From Citrifermentans bremense (GTDB lineage Bacteria; Desulfobacterota; Desulfuromonadia; Geobacterales; Geobacteraceae): a stretch of DNA of 64,000 nt. Position 1 is the stretch's first letter; each line of letters opens with the position of its first letter. The stretch spans positions 310,001 through 374,000 of the forward strand of contig NZ_AP023213.1 in NCBI RefSeq assembly GCF_014218275.1, in the 5' to 3' direction. Below the pieces are notes generated by a model. That model was not told the DNA's origin. It saw only the letters and a program-made list of their open reading frames with translations, and searched no databases. A program made the position numbers and the translations under genes. Below, one piece after another: positions 18,379 to 27,664 of this stretch.

Positions 18379-18961
18379 CAGGGCCAAAGGTACACTGCTC
18401 ATTGCCTTCCTGGTTTTCGCGGTCGTGGTCGGCCTGCTGGTGTTCAGGAAATACCAGACGGCGACGAGGGTGACGCCTCCCGCACCGGCGGAGCAGGCAC
18501 CGGACATCAAGCTGGTGGCCCTTTACTTCGGCGCGCCGGACGGCTCTGGGCTCATGCGCGAGGGTCGCGAGATAGCGGTCGAGGACACCACGGACGACAT
18601 GCTGGCGAGCGTAGTGGACGAGCTGGTGGTGGGCCCGCTGGGAAGCCTCGCCCCCACGCTGCCGCACAACACGCGCGTGCTCGGGGCGCACCTTAAAGGG
18701 GAACTGGCGCAGGTGGACTTCAGCCACGAACTGGTGGAGGGGCTCCCCGAGGGGAGTTCCGCCGAGATGACCGCGGTCTACTCGGTGGTCGACACGGTCG
18801 CCGCCAACTTCCCCCAGGTGAAGGGTGTGCAGTTCCTGGTGGACGGCCACCCGGTCAAGGAGCTGAAAGGGCATCTCGACCTCTCCTCCCCGGTTGCGCC
18901 CGACTTCACGCTGGAGAAAAAGGAGGCGCCGGAAGCGCCGGCGGCCAAGGAAAAGCAGTAA
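18362..18961 (+). CDS. GerMN domain membrane-anchored protein
   Basis: This 199-aa protein has one N-terminal membrane anchor (TLLIAFLVFAVVVGLLVF) and then a periplasmic GerMN domain. The typical pattern VALYFGAPDG...VEDT...VVDELVVGPL... AQVDFS...YSVVDTVAANFPQVKGVQFLVDG is visible. It ends in a charged Lys/Glu/Ala-rich tail. GerMN domains occur in spore and envelope proteins; in non-sporulating bacteria they sit near murI and are linked to cell-wall functions by context. GTG 18362 has AGGAGG 7 nt upstream inside the end of murI and overlaps it by 17 bp. Confidence 0.87.
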   Translation: MKKRTNRAKGTLLIAFLVFAVVVGLLVFRKYQTATRVTPPAPAEQAPDIKLVALYFGAPDGSGLMREGREIAVEDTTDDMLASVVDELVVGPLGSLAPTLPHNTRVLGAHLKGELAQVDFSHELVEGLPEGSSAEMTAVYSVVDTVAANFPQVKGVQFLVDGHPVKELKGHLDLSSPVAPDFTLEKKEAPEAPAAKEKQ

Positions 18962-18977
18962 CGCCGATTCCACCATT

Positions 18978-18995
18978 CCCAAGCTGGAGCTTGGG
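18978..18995. repeat. CCCAAGCT palindrome
   Basis: A perfect 8-bp inverted repeat, CCCAAGCT-GG-AGCTTGGG, lies just after the GerMN gene. A longer copy with 12-bp arms is at 36284-36309. Translated, its core gives SQAPAWE-like peptides, which also occur in the first 69 codons of the FecR gene at 43583. Confidence 0.65.
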
Positions 18996-19019
18996 CACCG
19001 CTAGAACTTATCTCGTCCC

Positions 19020-19040
19020 CTCCCCCTCCGGGGGAAGGAG
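19020..19040. repeat. C/G-rich palindromic intergenic repeat
   Basis: CTCCCCCTCC followed by GGGGGAAGGAG forms a compact hairpin between the CCCAAGCT palindrome and metH. It belongs to the same small family as 17384-17405 and 27665-27748. Confidence 0.5.
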
Positions 19041-19110
19041 AGCGGGAACAAGGCGCACGGCGGGATCTTGTGCTGATCAGGAAAAATATAATACCGAAGG
19101 GGTGATGGTA

Positions 19111-21552
19111 ATGAAGATGCCTTTTATGCAGGCGGTTAAGGAGCGGGTGCTGGTTCTCGACGGCGCCATGGGGACCATGCTGCAGGAGCGCGGGCTGAAG
19201 CCGGGCCAGTCTCCCGAGGAGATGAACCTCACCGCAGCCGACGTGGTCGCCGGGGTGCACCGGGCTTACCTCGACGCCGGCGCCGACATCATCGTCACCA
19301 ACACCTTCGGCGGCACCAAGGCGAAGCTGGAGCATTACGGCCTGGGGGATCAGGTGGCGCGCATCAACGCCGAAGCGGTGCGCATCGCCCGCGAGGTGGC
19401 AGGCGAAAAGGCCTACGTGGCAGGCTCCATCGGCCCCACCGGCCGTTTCCTGGAGCCGGTCGGCGACATGGGCTTCGACGAGGCGGTGTCGCTTTTCCGC
19501 GAGCAGGCGCAGGCGCTCATCGACGCCGGCTGCGACCTCATCAGCTTCGAAACCTTCCTCGACATCAAGGAGATCCGCGCCGGGGTCATCGCGGTGCGCG
19601 AGATCTCGAAGGATATCCCGGTCATCGCCATGCTAACCTTCGAGGAGAAGGGAAGAAGCGTCCTCGGCACTCCGCCGCAGGCGGCAGCCATCACCCTGGA
19701 GGCGGTAGGTGCGACCATCGTCGGCTCCAACTGCGGCCTGGGTCCCGAAGGGATCTACCAGATCCTCTCCGGCATGAGGGAGGTGACCTCGCTTCCGCTC
19801 ATCTCCCAGGCGAACGCGGGGCTCCCGGTCCTCAAGGACGGGACCACCATCTTCCCGGCGACCCCGGACGAGATGACCGCCTACCACGACCGGCTGATCG
19901 AGCTCGGCGTCCGCATCATAGGGGGATGCTGCGGCACCACCCCCGCCCACATCGCCGCCATCAAGAAGGCGCTCGCCGCGAAGCAGGCCCCCTTCGCCCC
20001 CAAGAAGGAAGAAGGGACCACCTGGCTCTCCAGCCGCGGCAGCTTCGCCGCCATAGGCTCCGCCCATCCTGTCGCGCTTATCGGCGAGCGCATCAACCCG
20101 ACCGGCAAGAAGCTCTACTCCCAGGAGTTAAGGGAAGGGAAGGTGAGCTACATCCGCCGCGAGGCGCTGGAGCAGACCGGGCTCGGCGCGACGCTTCTGG
20201 ACGTGAACGTCGGCACCCCCGGGATCGACGAGCCGGCCGCCATGGAGCGCGCCGTCTTCTGCATCACCGGCGCCGTCCAGACGCCGCTGGTCCTCGACTC
20301 CTCCTCACCCGCCGCACTGGAGGCGGGGCTAAAGGCCGCCGACGGCAAGGTCCTCATCAACTCGGTGAACGGCGAAGAGAAAAGCCTCGCGGCCATCCTC
20401 CCCCTGGCCAAGAAGTACGGCGCGGCGCTGGTCTGCCTGACGCTGGACGACGCGGGCATTCCCGCCGAGGCCGCGGGACGGGTAGCCGTCGCCGAAAAGA
20501 TCGCCGCTGCCGCGCTCGCTGCGGGCGTGAAGCGGAGCGACCTCGTGGTCGACTGCCTCACCCTGACCGTGAGCGCCGAGCCCAAGGGGGCGCTGGTGGC
20601 CCTTGAGGCGGTGCGCCAGGTGAGCGCGCTCGGACTCAACACGACGCTTGGGGTTTCCAACATCTCCTTCGGCCTCCCCTGCCGTCCGCTCATCTCCTCC
20701 ACCTTCTTCTCCATGGCCATGGCCGCCGGTCTCACCTCGGCCATCGTCAACGTGAAGGAGGCGCCGATGATGGCGGCCTGGAGAAGCTCCATGGTGCTCC
20801 TGGAAAAGGACGTCAACGCGGCCCGCTACATCGAGGCGTACAAGGGACAGGCGGTCGGAGCCACCGTGGAGCCCGCCGCTGCCGCGGGTACTGCCGGCGT
20901 CCAGGCCGCGGCCGCCGGGCCGGAAGGGATCCGCGGGCGGCTTTCGAAAGCGGTCATAAACGGCGAGGCCGACAACGTGGTGGCGCTGGTGGAAGAGGCG
21001 CTGGCCGAGGGGCTCTCCCCGATGCAGATCAGCTCCGAGGCGCTCCTCGTCGGGCTAGACGAGGTGGGGCGTCGCTTCGGCTCCGGCGAGTTCTTCCTGC
21101 CGCAGGTGATGGTCTCCGCCGACACCATGAAGACCGCTTTCGCCAGGCTGAAACAGGAGCTTTCCACCGGCGGGCTCGAGAGCATCGGCAAGATCATGAT
21201 GGCGACCGTCGAGGGGGACATCCACGACATCGGCAAGAACATCCTGGTCACCCTCCTGGAGAACAACGGCTTCGAGGTGATCGACCTGGGGAAGAACGTC
21301 CCTGCCGACCGCATCCTGCAGGAGGCGCGGGCCCACCAGGTGGACGCGGTCGGGCTCTCCGCGCTGATGACGACGACCATGGCGCAGATGGACAAGGTGG
21401 TCAAGCTGTTGAAGGCCGAGGGGGTCAAGAGCTTCACCATGGTGGGCGGGGCGGTGGTCACCCAGGAATACGCCGACGAGATCGGCGCCGACCTCTACGC
21501 CAAGGACGCCATGGAGGCGGTGGCCCGCATCAAGAAACTGCTGGCAAAATAA
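19111..21552 (+). CDS. metH: Short-form cobalamin-dependent methionine synthase
   Basis: This 813-aa enzyme transfers a methyl group from methyltetrahydrofolate to homocysteine through cobalamin. The homocysteine domain (1-290) has the zinc cysteines in GSNCGLG and GGCCGTTPAH. A pterin-binding domain (about 315-580, GERINPTGKK), a helical cap (625-700) and a B12 domain with DIHDIGKN (axial His 705) follow. The C-terminal AdoMet activation domain of the 1227-aa E. coli enzyme is absent, so reactivation of oxidised cobalamin must use another protein. I chose ATG 19111 because AAGGGG ends 8 nt upstream; ATG 19105 is too close. No cobalamin or SAM riboswitch is visible upstream. Confidence 0.93.
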   Translation: MKMPFMQAVKERVLVLDGAMGTMLQERGLKPGQSPEEMNLTAADVVAGVHRAYLDAGADIIVTNTFGGTKAKLEHYGLGDQVARINAEAVRIAREVAGEKAYVAGSIGPTGRFLEPVGDMGFDEAVSLFREQAQALIDAGCDLISFETFLDIKEIRAGVIAVREISKDIPVIAMLTFEEKGRSVLGTPPQAAAITLEAVGATIVGSNCGLGPEGIYQILSGMREVTSLPLISQANAGLPVLKDGTTIFPATPDEMTAYHDRLIELGVRIIGGCCGTTPAHIAAIKKALAAKQAPFAPKKEEGTTWLSSRGSFAAIGSAHPVALIGERINPTGKKLYSQELREGKVSYIRREALEQTGLGATLLDVNVGTPGIDEPAAMERAVFCITGAVQTPLVLDSSSPAALEAGLKAADGKVLINSVNGEEKSLAAILPLAKKYGAALVCLTLDDAGIPAEAAGRVAVAEKIAAAALAAGVKRSDLVVDCLTLTVSAEPKGALVALEAVRQVSALGLNTTLGVSNISFGLPCRPLISSTFFSMAMAAGLTSAIVNVKEAPMMAAWRSSMVLLEKDVNAARYIEAYKGQAVGATVEPAAAAGTAGVQAAAAGPEGIRGRLSKAVINGEADNVVALVEEALAEGLSPMQISSEALLVGLDEVGRRFGSGEFFLPQVMVSADTMKTAFARLKQELSTGGLESIGKIMMATVEGDIHDIGKNILVTLLENNGFEVIDLGKNVPADRILQEARAHQVDAVGLSALMTTTMAQMDKVVKLLKAEGVKSFTMVGGAVVTQEYADEIGADLYAKDAMEAVARIKKLLAK

Positions 21553-21652
21553 AGCTTTTCTACGGCGTCCAACTGGGTATATATCGCTTGCAACACTCTT
21601 CCCGCTGTGCTAACTTGCGGTCGAGTCCGCCATTTGGCGTAGAGGTAACGCG

Positions 21653-22105
21653 ATGGTCGTAGGTTTCAACCATAACATCAGGTACAAAGGGGAGTTGTTC
21701 CACGTCCAGACCGAGGACAGCGGGAAGGCGAACCCGCATATCATCACCCTGCTGTACCGGGGCGGCACCATCCTCGCCTCGGCGAAAACCAGCTACGCCG
21801 ACATCATCAAGACCGACCAGCTGGAACTGGTGGTCGAGTCGATCATGAAAGAGCAGCACAAGGAGATGATGCGGCGCCTCAAAAACGGGGAGTTCGACGC
21901 CAGGATCTTCCCCGGCGGCGCCCCGGCCCCCGAACCGGCCCCCTCTACAGAGGAGCCGGCCCCCGAAAAGCAGAGCCCTCCGGCCCCGCAGGCGCCCAGG
22001 CCAGAGCCCGCGCCCGCAGCCAAAGCCGCATCCCCGGCATCGCCAGCCAACCGTAGCCTGGACGAGGTGATCCTCGATTACCTCATCACGGGCGAAGACA
22101 AATAA
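21653..22105 (+). CDS. Conserved protein of unknown function with Pro/Ala-rich tail
   Basis: This 150-aa protein starts MVVGFNHNIRYKGELFHVQTEDSG. It has a compact conserved N-terminal domain of about 85 residues that I associate with delta-proteobacterial proteins of unknown function. A low-complexity Pro/Ala/Glu linker (about 88-132) and a short C-terminal helix, SLDEVILDYLITGED, follow. There are no signal peptide, membrane helix or catalytic motif. The linker plus terminal helix suggest a docking tail. It lies 100 bp after metH and 22 bp before the transketolase genes on the same strand. Confidence 0.8.
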   Translation: MVVGFNHNIRYKGELFHVQTEDSGKANPHIITLLYRGGTILASAKTSYADIIKTDQLELVVESIMKEQHKEMMRRLKNGEFDARIFPGGAPAPEPAPSTEEPAPEKQSPPAPQAPRPEPAPAAKAASPASPANRSLDEVILDYLITGEDK

Positions 22106-22127
22106 AGCCAGCCTGAAAGGAACCTTC

Positions 22128-22952
22128 GTGAAAGAAAAGATTGCAGATCTGGAGGAAAAGGCGAGGCGCCTGCGCGTCGCCATCGTGAAGACGCTGCACA
22201 AGTCGCAGTCCGGTCACACCGGCGGGTCGCTCTCGGCCATCGACATGGTGTGCGCCCTGTACTTCCACAAGATGCGCCACAACCCGCAGGACCCCGCCTG
22301 GGAGGGCAGGGACCGCTTCGTGCTCAGCAAGGGGCACGCGGCGCCGGCGCTCTACGTGACCCTGGCGGAGTGCGGCTACTTCCCGGCGGAGGACCTGATG
22401 ATGCTGCGCCGCCTGGGGAGCCACCTGCAGGGGCACCCGGACAGCAAGGGAACCCCCGGCGTCGACGTCTGCACCGGTTCGCTCGGCCAGGGGCTTTCCA
22501 TGGCCAACGGCATGGCGCTCGGCTTCAAGCTGGACGGGAAAGACAACCGCGTCTACGCGGTTCTCGGCGACGGCGAACTTCAGGAGGGGCAGATCTGGGA
22601 GGCGGCCATGGCCGCCGGGCACTACAAGAGCGACAACCTCTGCGCCCTGATCGACGCCAACGGCCTGCAGATCGACGGCGACGTCTCGAAGGTCATGAAC
22701 GTGGCCTCGATCGGCGACAAGTTCAAGGCGTTCGGCTGGAACGTGATCGAGATCGACGGGCACGACATGGGCCAGATCATCTCGGCCCTGGACCAGGCCG
22801 AGGCGCACAAAGGGGCGCCCACCGCCATCGTCGCCAAGACGGTGAAGGGCAAGGGTGTGCACCTGTTCGAGAACAAGGCCTCCTACCACGGCGTCACCCC
22901 GAACGACGAGGAACTTCCCGAGGCGCTCAGGTGCCTTGGCTGCTGCGACTAA
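22128..22952 (+). CDS. Transketolase, N-terminal (TPP-binding) subunit
   Basis: This 274-aa chain equals the first half of a split transketolase. It carries the thiamine-diphosphate pyrophosphate and Mg2+ site, GDGELQEGQIWEAA...LIDANGLQIDG, and the substrate-side SGHTGGSLS and CTGSLGQGL motifs. It acts in the non-oxidative pentose-phosphate pathway together with the C-terminal half encoded just downstream. GTG 22128 has GAAAGGA upstream. The 95-bp gap to the partner holds a short tandem GGGGCTA repeat and a second RBS. Confidence 0.94.
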   Translation: MKEKIADLEEKARRLRVAIVKTLHKSQSGHTGGSLSAIDMVCALYFHKMRHNPQDPAWEGRDRFVLSKGHAAPALYVTLAECGYFPAEDLMMLRRLGSHLQGHPDSKGTPGVDVCTGSLGQGLSMANGMALGFKLDGKDNRVYAVLGDGELQEGQIWEAAMAAGHYKSDNLCALIDANGLQIDGDVSKVMNVASIGDKFKAFGWNVIEIDGHDMGQIISALDQAEAHKGAPTAIVAKTVKGKGVHLFENKASYHGVTPNDEELPEALRCLGCCD

Positions 22953-23047
22953 GGCAGAACCAGGGGCTAGGGGCTAGGGGCTCTCAAACCGAATCAGCAA
23001 TCAGGGACTGGGGCTTAGGCTCCCTCCTTTCAGAAAGGATATTAACT

Positions 23048-23980
23048 ATGATCGCAACGAGGGACGCCTACGGCGAGGCGCTGGCCGAGCTGGGGGGCGA
23101 GAACGACAAGATAGTGGCGCTGGACGCGGACCTCTCCGGGTCCACCAAGACCGGCGTATTCGCCAAGAAATTCCCCAACCGCTTCTTCAACATGGGGATC
23201 GCCGAGGCCAACATGGTGGGAACCGCAGCAGGCCTCGCCTCCGTGGGGAAGATCCCTTTCCTCTCCACCTTCGCCATCTTCGCCGCCGGCCGCGGCTGGG
23301 AGCAGATCCGCCAGTCGCTTGCCTACCCGAAGGCCAACGTGAAGGTGGTCGCCACCCACGGCGGCGTCACCGTGGGCGAGGACGGGGGTAGCCACCAGTC
23401 GGTCGAGGACATCGCCATCATGCGCGCCATCCCGAACATGACCGTCATCGTCCCCGCCGACGGCGAGGAGACCAAGGGGGCCATCCGCGCCGCCGCGGCC
23501 TACAAGGGGCCGGTCTACGTGCGCCTTGGTCGCAACAAGGTCGCCAACGTCTTCCCGGCGGGTCACAAGTTCGAGATCGGCAAGGGGAACGTGGTCGCGG
23601 AAGGAAAGGACCTCACCTTCATCACCACCGGCCTCATGACCGCCCAGGCGGTGATCGCCGCCGAGAAGCTCGAGGAAGAAGGGATCTCGGCGCGGGTGCT
23701 GCACATTGGTACCATCAAGCCGCTCGACAAGGAGCTGGTGCTGAAGGCGGCCCAGGAGACCGGCGCCATCGTCACCGCCGAGGAGCACTCGGTGGTCGGT
23801 GGACTCGGGGGCGCCGTGGCCGAGTTCCTGTCCGAGGAATGCCCGACCCTGATGAAGCGGGTCGGCATCTACGACCGGTTCGGCCTTTCCGGCAAGTCCG
23901 ACGAACTCCTCAAGTATTTCGGGCTGAACGCCGAGACGCTGATCGAGCAGGCTAGGGAGATCGTTTCGAGGAAGAAATGA
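23048..23980 (+). CDS. Transketolase, C-terminal (pyrimidine-binding) subunit
   Basis: This 310-aa chain supplies the Pyr domain and C-terminal domain of the split transketolase. Typical features are LDADLSGSTKTG, FFNMGIAEANMVGTAAGLA, the TPP-activating Glu in that GIAEANM stretch, THGGVTVGEDGGSHQ and a TAEEHSVVGGLG loop. ATG 23048 is preceded by AAAGGA. The same frame is open back to 22250, antagonistic to the N-terminal gene's frame, but that extension is a shadow. The stop TGA overlaps the ATG of the next gene (ATGA), so translation is coupled to the pseudopilin gene. Confidence 0.94.
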   Translation: MIATRDAYGEALAELGGENDKIVALDADLSGSTKTGVFAKKFPNRFFNMGIAEANMVGTAAGLASVGKIPFLSTFAIFAAGRGWEQIRQSLAYPKANVKVVATHGGVTVGEDGGSHQSVEDIAIMRAIPNMTVIVPADGEETKGAIRAAAAYKGPVYVRLGRNKVANVFPAGHKFEIGKGNVVAEGKDLTFITTGLMTAQAVIAAEKLEEEGISARVLHIGTIKPLDKELVLKAAQETGAIVTAEEHSVVGGLGGAVAEFLSEECPTLMKRVGIYDRFGLSGKSDELLKYFGLNAETLIEQAREIVSRKK

Positions 23981-24585
23981 TGCGCAGGGTGCTCTCCTCC
24001 AGCGGCGGCTTCACCTACATGACGGCGCTGGTCCTCGTGGTCGTGATCGGCGTCGTGGCCTCGCGGGGCGCCATCGTCTGGAGGACCGCCATGCAAAGGG
24101 AGAAGGAGATCGAGCTCATCTCCCGCGGCACCCAGATCCGGGACGCCCTCAGGCGCTGGTACCGGGTGAAGGTGGCGCCGGGTGAGAGCAGGCTCACCCC
24201 GATGAACCCCGTGCCCGGGGCTGTCTCTGGCGCGATACCGAGCCCCACGGAGCTGAAGACGCTCCTGAAGGACCCCAACCTCCCGGGGAACGTCCGGTAC
24301 CTAAGGCCCATAGCCCTGATCGACCCGATGAGCGACAAGCCCGAGAAGGAATGGGTGGTCATCAGGGAAGGGGGGAGGATCGTAGGCGTCAAGAGCAGCA
24401 GCGAGAAGGAGCCGCTCAAGCAGGGGAACTTCCCCCTAGACCTGCACCCGGCCGACTTCGAGAAGAAGAAAAAGTACAGCGAGTGGGAGTTCCGCTACGA
24501 CCGCGTCCCTCCCCCCCTTGGCACCAATGCGCCACCCATCCCGGGCGCCGCACCCGCGGCGAACCCCGGTAACCCTGGAACATAA
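23977..24585 (+). CDS. Type II secretion pseudopilin-like protein lacking Glu5
   Basis: This 202-aa protein has a type IV prepilin-like start: a short basic leader, then G|FTYMTALVLVVVIGVVASRGA as cleavage site and hydrophobic helix, continuing into TAMQREKEIELISRGTQIRDALRRWY. Glu at position +5 of the mature protein, usual in major pilins, is Thr here, as in the GFTYLGLL-type pseudopilins. The C-terminal part is globular and ends in a Pro/Ala-rich tail. It overlaps the transketolase stop by 4 bp and precedes a two-component pair. No other secretion gene is adjacent, so its machine is unknown. Confidence 0.78.
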   Translation: MMRRVLSSSGGFTYMTALVLVVVIGVVASRGAIVWRTAMQREKEIELISRGTQIRDALRRWYRVKVAPGESRLTPMNPVPGAVSGAIPSPTELKTLLKDPNLPGNVRYLRPIALIDPMSDKPEKEWVVIREGGRIVGVKSSSEKEPLKQGNFPLDLHPADFEKKKKYSEWEFRYDRVPPPLGTNAPPIPGAAPAANPGNPGT

Positions 24586-24669
24586 GCGAAGCAAGGCTGA
24601 TGCCGCGCCCCCCGCCCCATCGAGGGACGGGGGGCGTGAACAGATACACCCACTCAACTGGAGGCACTC

Positions 24670-26184
24670 CTGATTTTCAAGAGTCTGACATCGCGGGTCA
24701 TCGTGCTCTCCATCTGTCTGCTCGTCTTCGGTATCGGGACCTTCGCCTTCCTGACGCTCAGGCGCGAGCAGATGCAGCTCATCAACTCCGCTCGCGAATC
24801 GAGCGAACTCCTTTTGAACACCATCGAACGCTCCCTCTACAACTCCATGAGGATCGGCAACACCGAGGACGTCAAGGTGATCCTGGAGATGGTGGGGCAG
24901 AGCGAGAACCTGGTCGGGGTGCGCATCTTCCACCCCCACGGGGTGATCCTGAAGTCCTCGAACCCCAACGAGGTCGGGCGGGTGGTCGACGAGCGCGACT
25001 ACAAGCTCTTCCTCGACAACAAGCGGGAGGGGGTCTTCACCCTCGACGGGCACGGCGAGGTGCTCGGGATGGTGAAGCCGATCTACAACGACCGGCAGTG
25101 CAACCTGTGCCACGGCTCCAAGAGCCGCATCATCGGCCTTTTGAACGTCAACTATTCCCTGACCGAGACCCGGAACCGGATCGTGGAGCTGACCAAGCTC
25201 TTCGTGATGTCCACCGTGGCCATCATCGGTTTTCTCTCCCTTGCCATCTCGCTTGTCATGCTCAAGTTCGTCAAGAAGCCGCTGAACCAGCTCGCCAAGA
25301 ACATGGCGCGCGTGGAGGCGGGGGACCTCTCGGTGCGCATGACCCCGGAGGGGAAGGACGAGATCGGGCGGTTGATCGTCTCCTTCGACTCCATGGTGGA
25401 CCGGCTGGACCGGGCCAAGAAGGAGCTGGAGAACTTCCACTTCCAGCAGATGGAGCGGGCCGACCGCCTGGCCTCGGTGGGGGAGATGGCGGCGGGGATC
25501 GCACACGAGATCAAGAACCCGCTCACCGGCATCGCCGCAGCCATCACGGTGCTCAAAGACGACTTCGCGCCGGAGGACGGCCGGGTGCAGATCATCGGCG
25601 AGGTGCTGGAGCAGATCTCCCGCCTGGACAAGACGGTGAACGACCTGCTTTTCTTCGGCAAGCCCACCGTCGCCGAACCGACCTGCACCGACATCAACGC
25701 CGCGCTCAAGAAAATCCTCATCTTCGCCTCCCAGCACCGCGGAGGCAAGAACATCGAGAAACGCCTGGAGTTGGCCGAGAACCTCCCCACCGTCTACGTG
25801 GACCCGAAGCAGATCCAGCAGGTCTTCCTTAACCTGTTCCTGAACGCAGTGCAGGCGATGCAGTCGGGGGGGACACTCACGGTGAAAAGCGGGCTGGCCA
25901 AGGTCGACGGGATCGACATGGTGCAGGTGCGGGTGACCGACACCGGCCAGGGGATCCCGCCGCAGATCCTGGAGAAGATCTTCACGCCATTTTTCACCAC
26001 CAAGGCGCAGGGGACCGGCCTCGGCCTCGCCATCAGCCACCGCCTTATCGAGCAGCACGGCGGGAGGCTTTCCGTGGTGAGCCAGGACGGCATGGGAACC
26101 ACCTTCACCGTGGAACTCCCGGCCTACTGCCCTGGGCAGCCCGGGTACTGCGGGCCGGATGCGCCCGAGGCTTCGGCCGCGTGA
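24670..26184 (+). CDS. Sensor histidine kinase with a periplasmic c-type heme
   Basis: This kinase of about 504 aa starts with a basic residue cluster and a membrane helix ([18 protein letters not shown]). A periplasmic domain with a single heme-binding CNLCH (residues 144-148), a second helix, HAMP, the H-box [12 protein letters not shown] and a HATPase ending near VELPAYC follow. No ATG/GTG/TTG begins the conserved start: CTG 24670 has GGAGG 5 nt upstream, ATT 24673 is also possible, and GTG 24703 would cut into the first helix. The domain probably senses redox state or a heme ligand. The NtrC-type regulator 76 bp downstream is the evident partner. Confidence 0.88.
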   Translation: MIFKSLTSRVIVLSICLLVFGIGTFAFLTLRREQMQLINSARESSELLLNTIERSLYNSMRIGNTEDVKVILEMVGQSENLVGVRIFHPHGVILKSSNPNEVGRVVDERDYKLFLDNKREGVFTLDGHGEVLGMVKPIYNDRQCNLCHGSKSRIIGLLNVNYSLTETRNRIVELTKLFVMSTVAIIGFLSLAISLVMLKFVKKPLNQLAKNMARVEAGDLSVRMTPEGKDEIGRLIVSFDSMVDRLDRAKKELENFHFQQMERADRLASVGEMAAGIAHEIKNPLTGIAAAITVLKDDFAPEDGRVQIIGEVLEQISRLDKTVNDLLFFGKPTVAEPTCTDINAALKKILIFASQHRGGKNIEKRLELAENLPTVYVDPKQIQQVFLNLFLNAVQAMQSGGTLTVKSGLAKVDGIDMVQVRVTDTGQGIPPQILEKIFTPFFTTKAQGTGLGLAISHRLIEQHGGRLSVVSQDGMGTTFTVELPAYCPGQPGYCGPDAPEASAA

Positions 26185-26260
26185 CAGTAGAGAGCAGCAG
26201 AAACGGCAACAACCGGTCCCGACCGGAGCAGTCAGCGGGAAAAAACCCTAAGGAGCCGCA

Positions 26261-27631
26261 ATGCGCAAGATAAAGATAATGGTCGTCGATGACGAGCACC
26301 TGATCCGCTGGTCTTTGGAGCAAAACCTGAAGAAACAGGGATACGAAGTGTTCACCGCAGGGACCGGCGAAGACGCGCTCCGTCTGGCCCGCGACGAGCA
26401 GCCCGACCTCGTGCTTTTGGACTACCACCTCCCCGGGATCAACGGGCTGGAGGTCCTGCAGAGGCTCAAGGAGCTGGACGAGGAGATCCTGGTCATCATG
26501 GTGACGGCGCAGGGGGGACTGGAGACCGCAGTCAACACAATGCGCCACGGCGCCTACGACTACATCAACAAGCCCTTCAACCTGGACGAGATGGCGCTGG
26601 TGATCCGCAAGGCGCTGGAGACCTCGGAACTGCGCCGCGAGGTGGTGCAGCTAAGGAGCGAGCACAAGAAGCAGGGGCCGCCCAAGATCCTGGGCAATTC
26701 CAAGCACATGAGAAACGTGCTGGAGATGATGGCCAAGGTCGCCAAGAGCGACGCCTCCACGGTCCTCGTGCAGGGGGAATCGGGGACCGGCAAGGAGCTG
26801 GTGGCGAAGTACATCCACTACGAATCCGCCCGCGCCGACAAGCCGTTCGTCGCCATCAACTGCGCGGCCGTTCCCGCCACGCTTCTGGAAAGCGAGCTCT
26901 TCGGCCACGAGAAGGGGGCGTTCACCGACGCGAAGAACTCCAAGAAGGGGCTCTTCGAGCTGGCCGACGGCGGCACAGTCTTCCTCGACGAGATCGGCGA
27001 CATGGAGATCGGGATGCAGGCGAAGCTGCTCCGCTTCCTGGAGGACAGGACCTTCCGGCGCATCGGCGGCTCCAAGATGATCCCGGTCGACGTCCGGATC
27101 GTCTCTGCTACCAACAAGGACCTCTTGAAGGCGATCGAGGACAAGAGCTTCAGAAACGACCTCTACTACCGCCTCCAGGTGATCCCGATCTTCCTTCCCT
27201 CGCTGCGTGAGCGCAAGGAGGACATCCTGGTCCTGGCCAACTACTTCATCGAGGTCTTCTCCAAGGAGTTCGGCAAACCGACCAAGGGTATCTCCAGCAT
27301 GGCCGAGAAGCTCTTGGTGGAGTACAACTGGCCCGGCAACATCCGCGAGCTGAAGAACGTCATCGAGCGCGCCATCATCCTCGGGAACGACGAGAACCTC
27401 CTTTTGGAGAACCTACCGCTGGAGATCGTCGCCAAGGCAAGCCATGTGACCGTGCCGCTCACCACCTTCAAGCTCCCCCCCGAGGGGATCGACATCGAGG
27501 AGGTGGAGCGCGAGCTGATCAAGCAGTCGCTTGAGATGACCGACTGGAACCAGTCGAAAGCCGCGAAGAAGCTGAACCTCGGCATCGATGCCTTCCGTTA
27601 CCGGATGAAGAAGTTCGGTTTCCTGAAGTAG
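26261..27631 (+). CDS. Sigma-54-dependent response regulator (NtrC family)
   Basis: This 456-aa regulator has a receiver domain (1-120, phosphorylated Asp54 in LLDYHLPG) and an AAA+ ATPase (about 145-380). The ATPase has Walker A GESGTGKE, the sigma-54 contact loop GAFTDA and Walker B VFLDEIGD. A C-terminal Fis-type helix-turn-helix ends in NLGIDAFRYRMKKFG. The GAFTDA loop replaces the usual GAFTGA; Asp at that position is seen in several natural activators. It is co-transcribed with the heme kinase and should activate sigma-54 promoters when that kinase fires. AAGGAG precedes the ATG. Target promoters cannot be named from this window. Confidence 0.95.
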   Translation: MRKIKIMVVDDEHLIRWSLEQNLKKQGYEVFTAGTGEDALRLARDEQPDLVLLDYHLPGINGLEVLQRLKELDEEILVIMVTAQGGLETAVNTMRHGAYDYINKPFNLDEMALVIRKALETSELRREVVQLRSEHKKQGPPKILGNSKHMRNVLEMMAKVAKSDASTVLVQGESGTGKELVAKYIHYESARADKPFVAINCAAVPATLLESELFGHEKGAFTDAKNSKKGLFELADGGTVFLDEIGDMEIGMQAKLLRFLEDRTFRRIGGSKMIPVDVRIVSATNKDLLKAIEDKSFRNDLYYRLQVIPIFLPSLRERKEDILVLANYFIEVFSKEFGKPTKGISSMAEKLLVEYNWPGNIRELKNVIERAIILGNDENLLLENLPLEIVAKASHVTVPLTTFKLPPEGIDIEEVERELIKQSLEMTDWNQSKAAKKLNLGIDAFRYRMKKFGFLK

Positions 27632-27664
27632 AAGCTCGCTCTTCCACCCACCCCCTTTTTCACG

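Noticed and set aside
22965..22985. Tandem GGGGCTA repeat between transketolase genes
   Set aside because: Only about two and a half copies; most likely simple sequence without function.
22250..23047. In-frame extension upstream of the second transketolase subunit
   Set aside because: It overlaps the N-terminal subunit gene in another frame and has arginine-rich shadow composition; the family start and RBS are at 23048.
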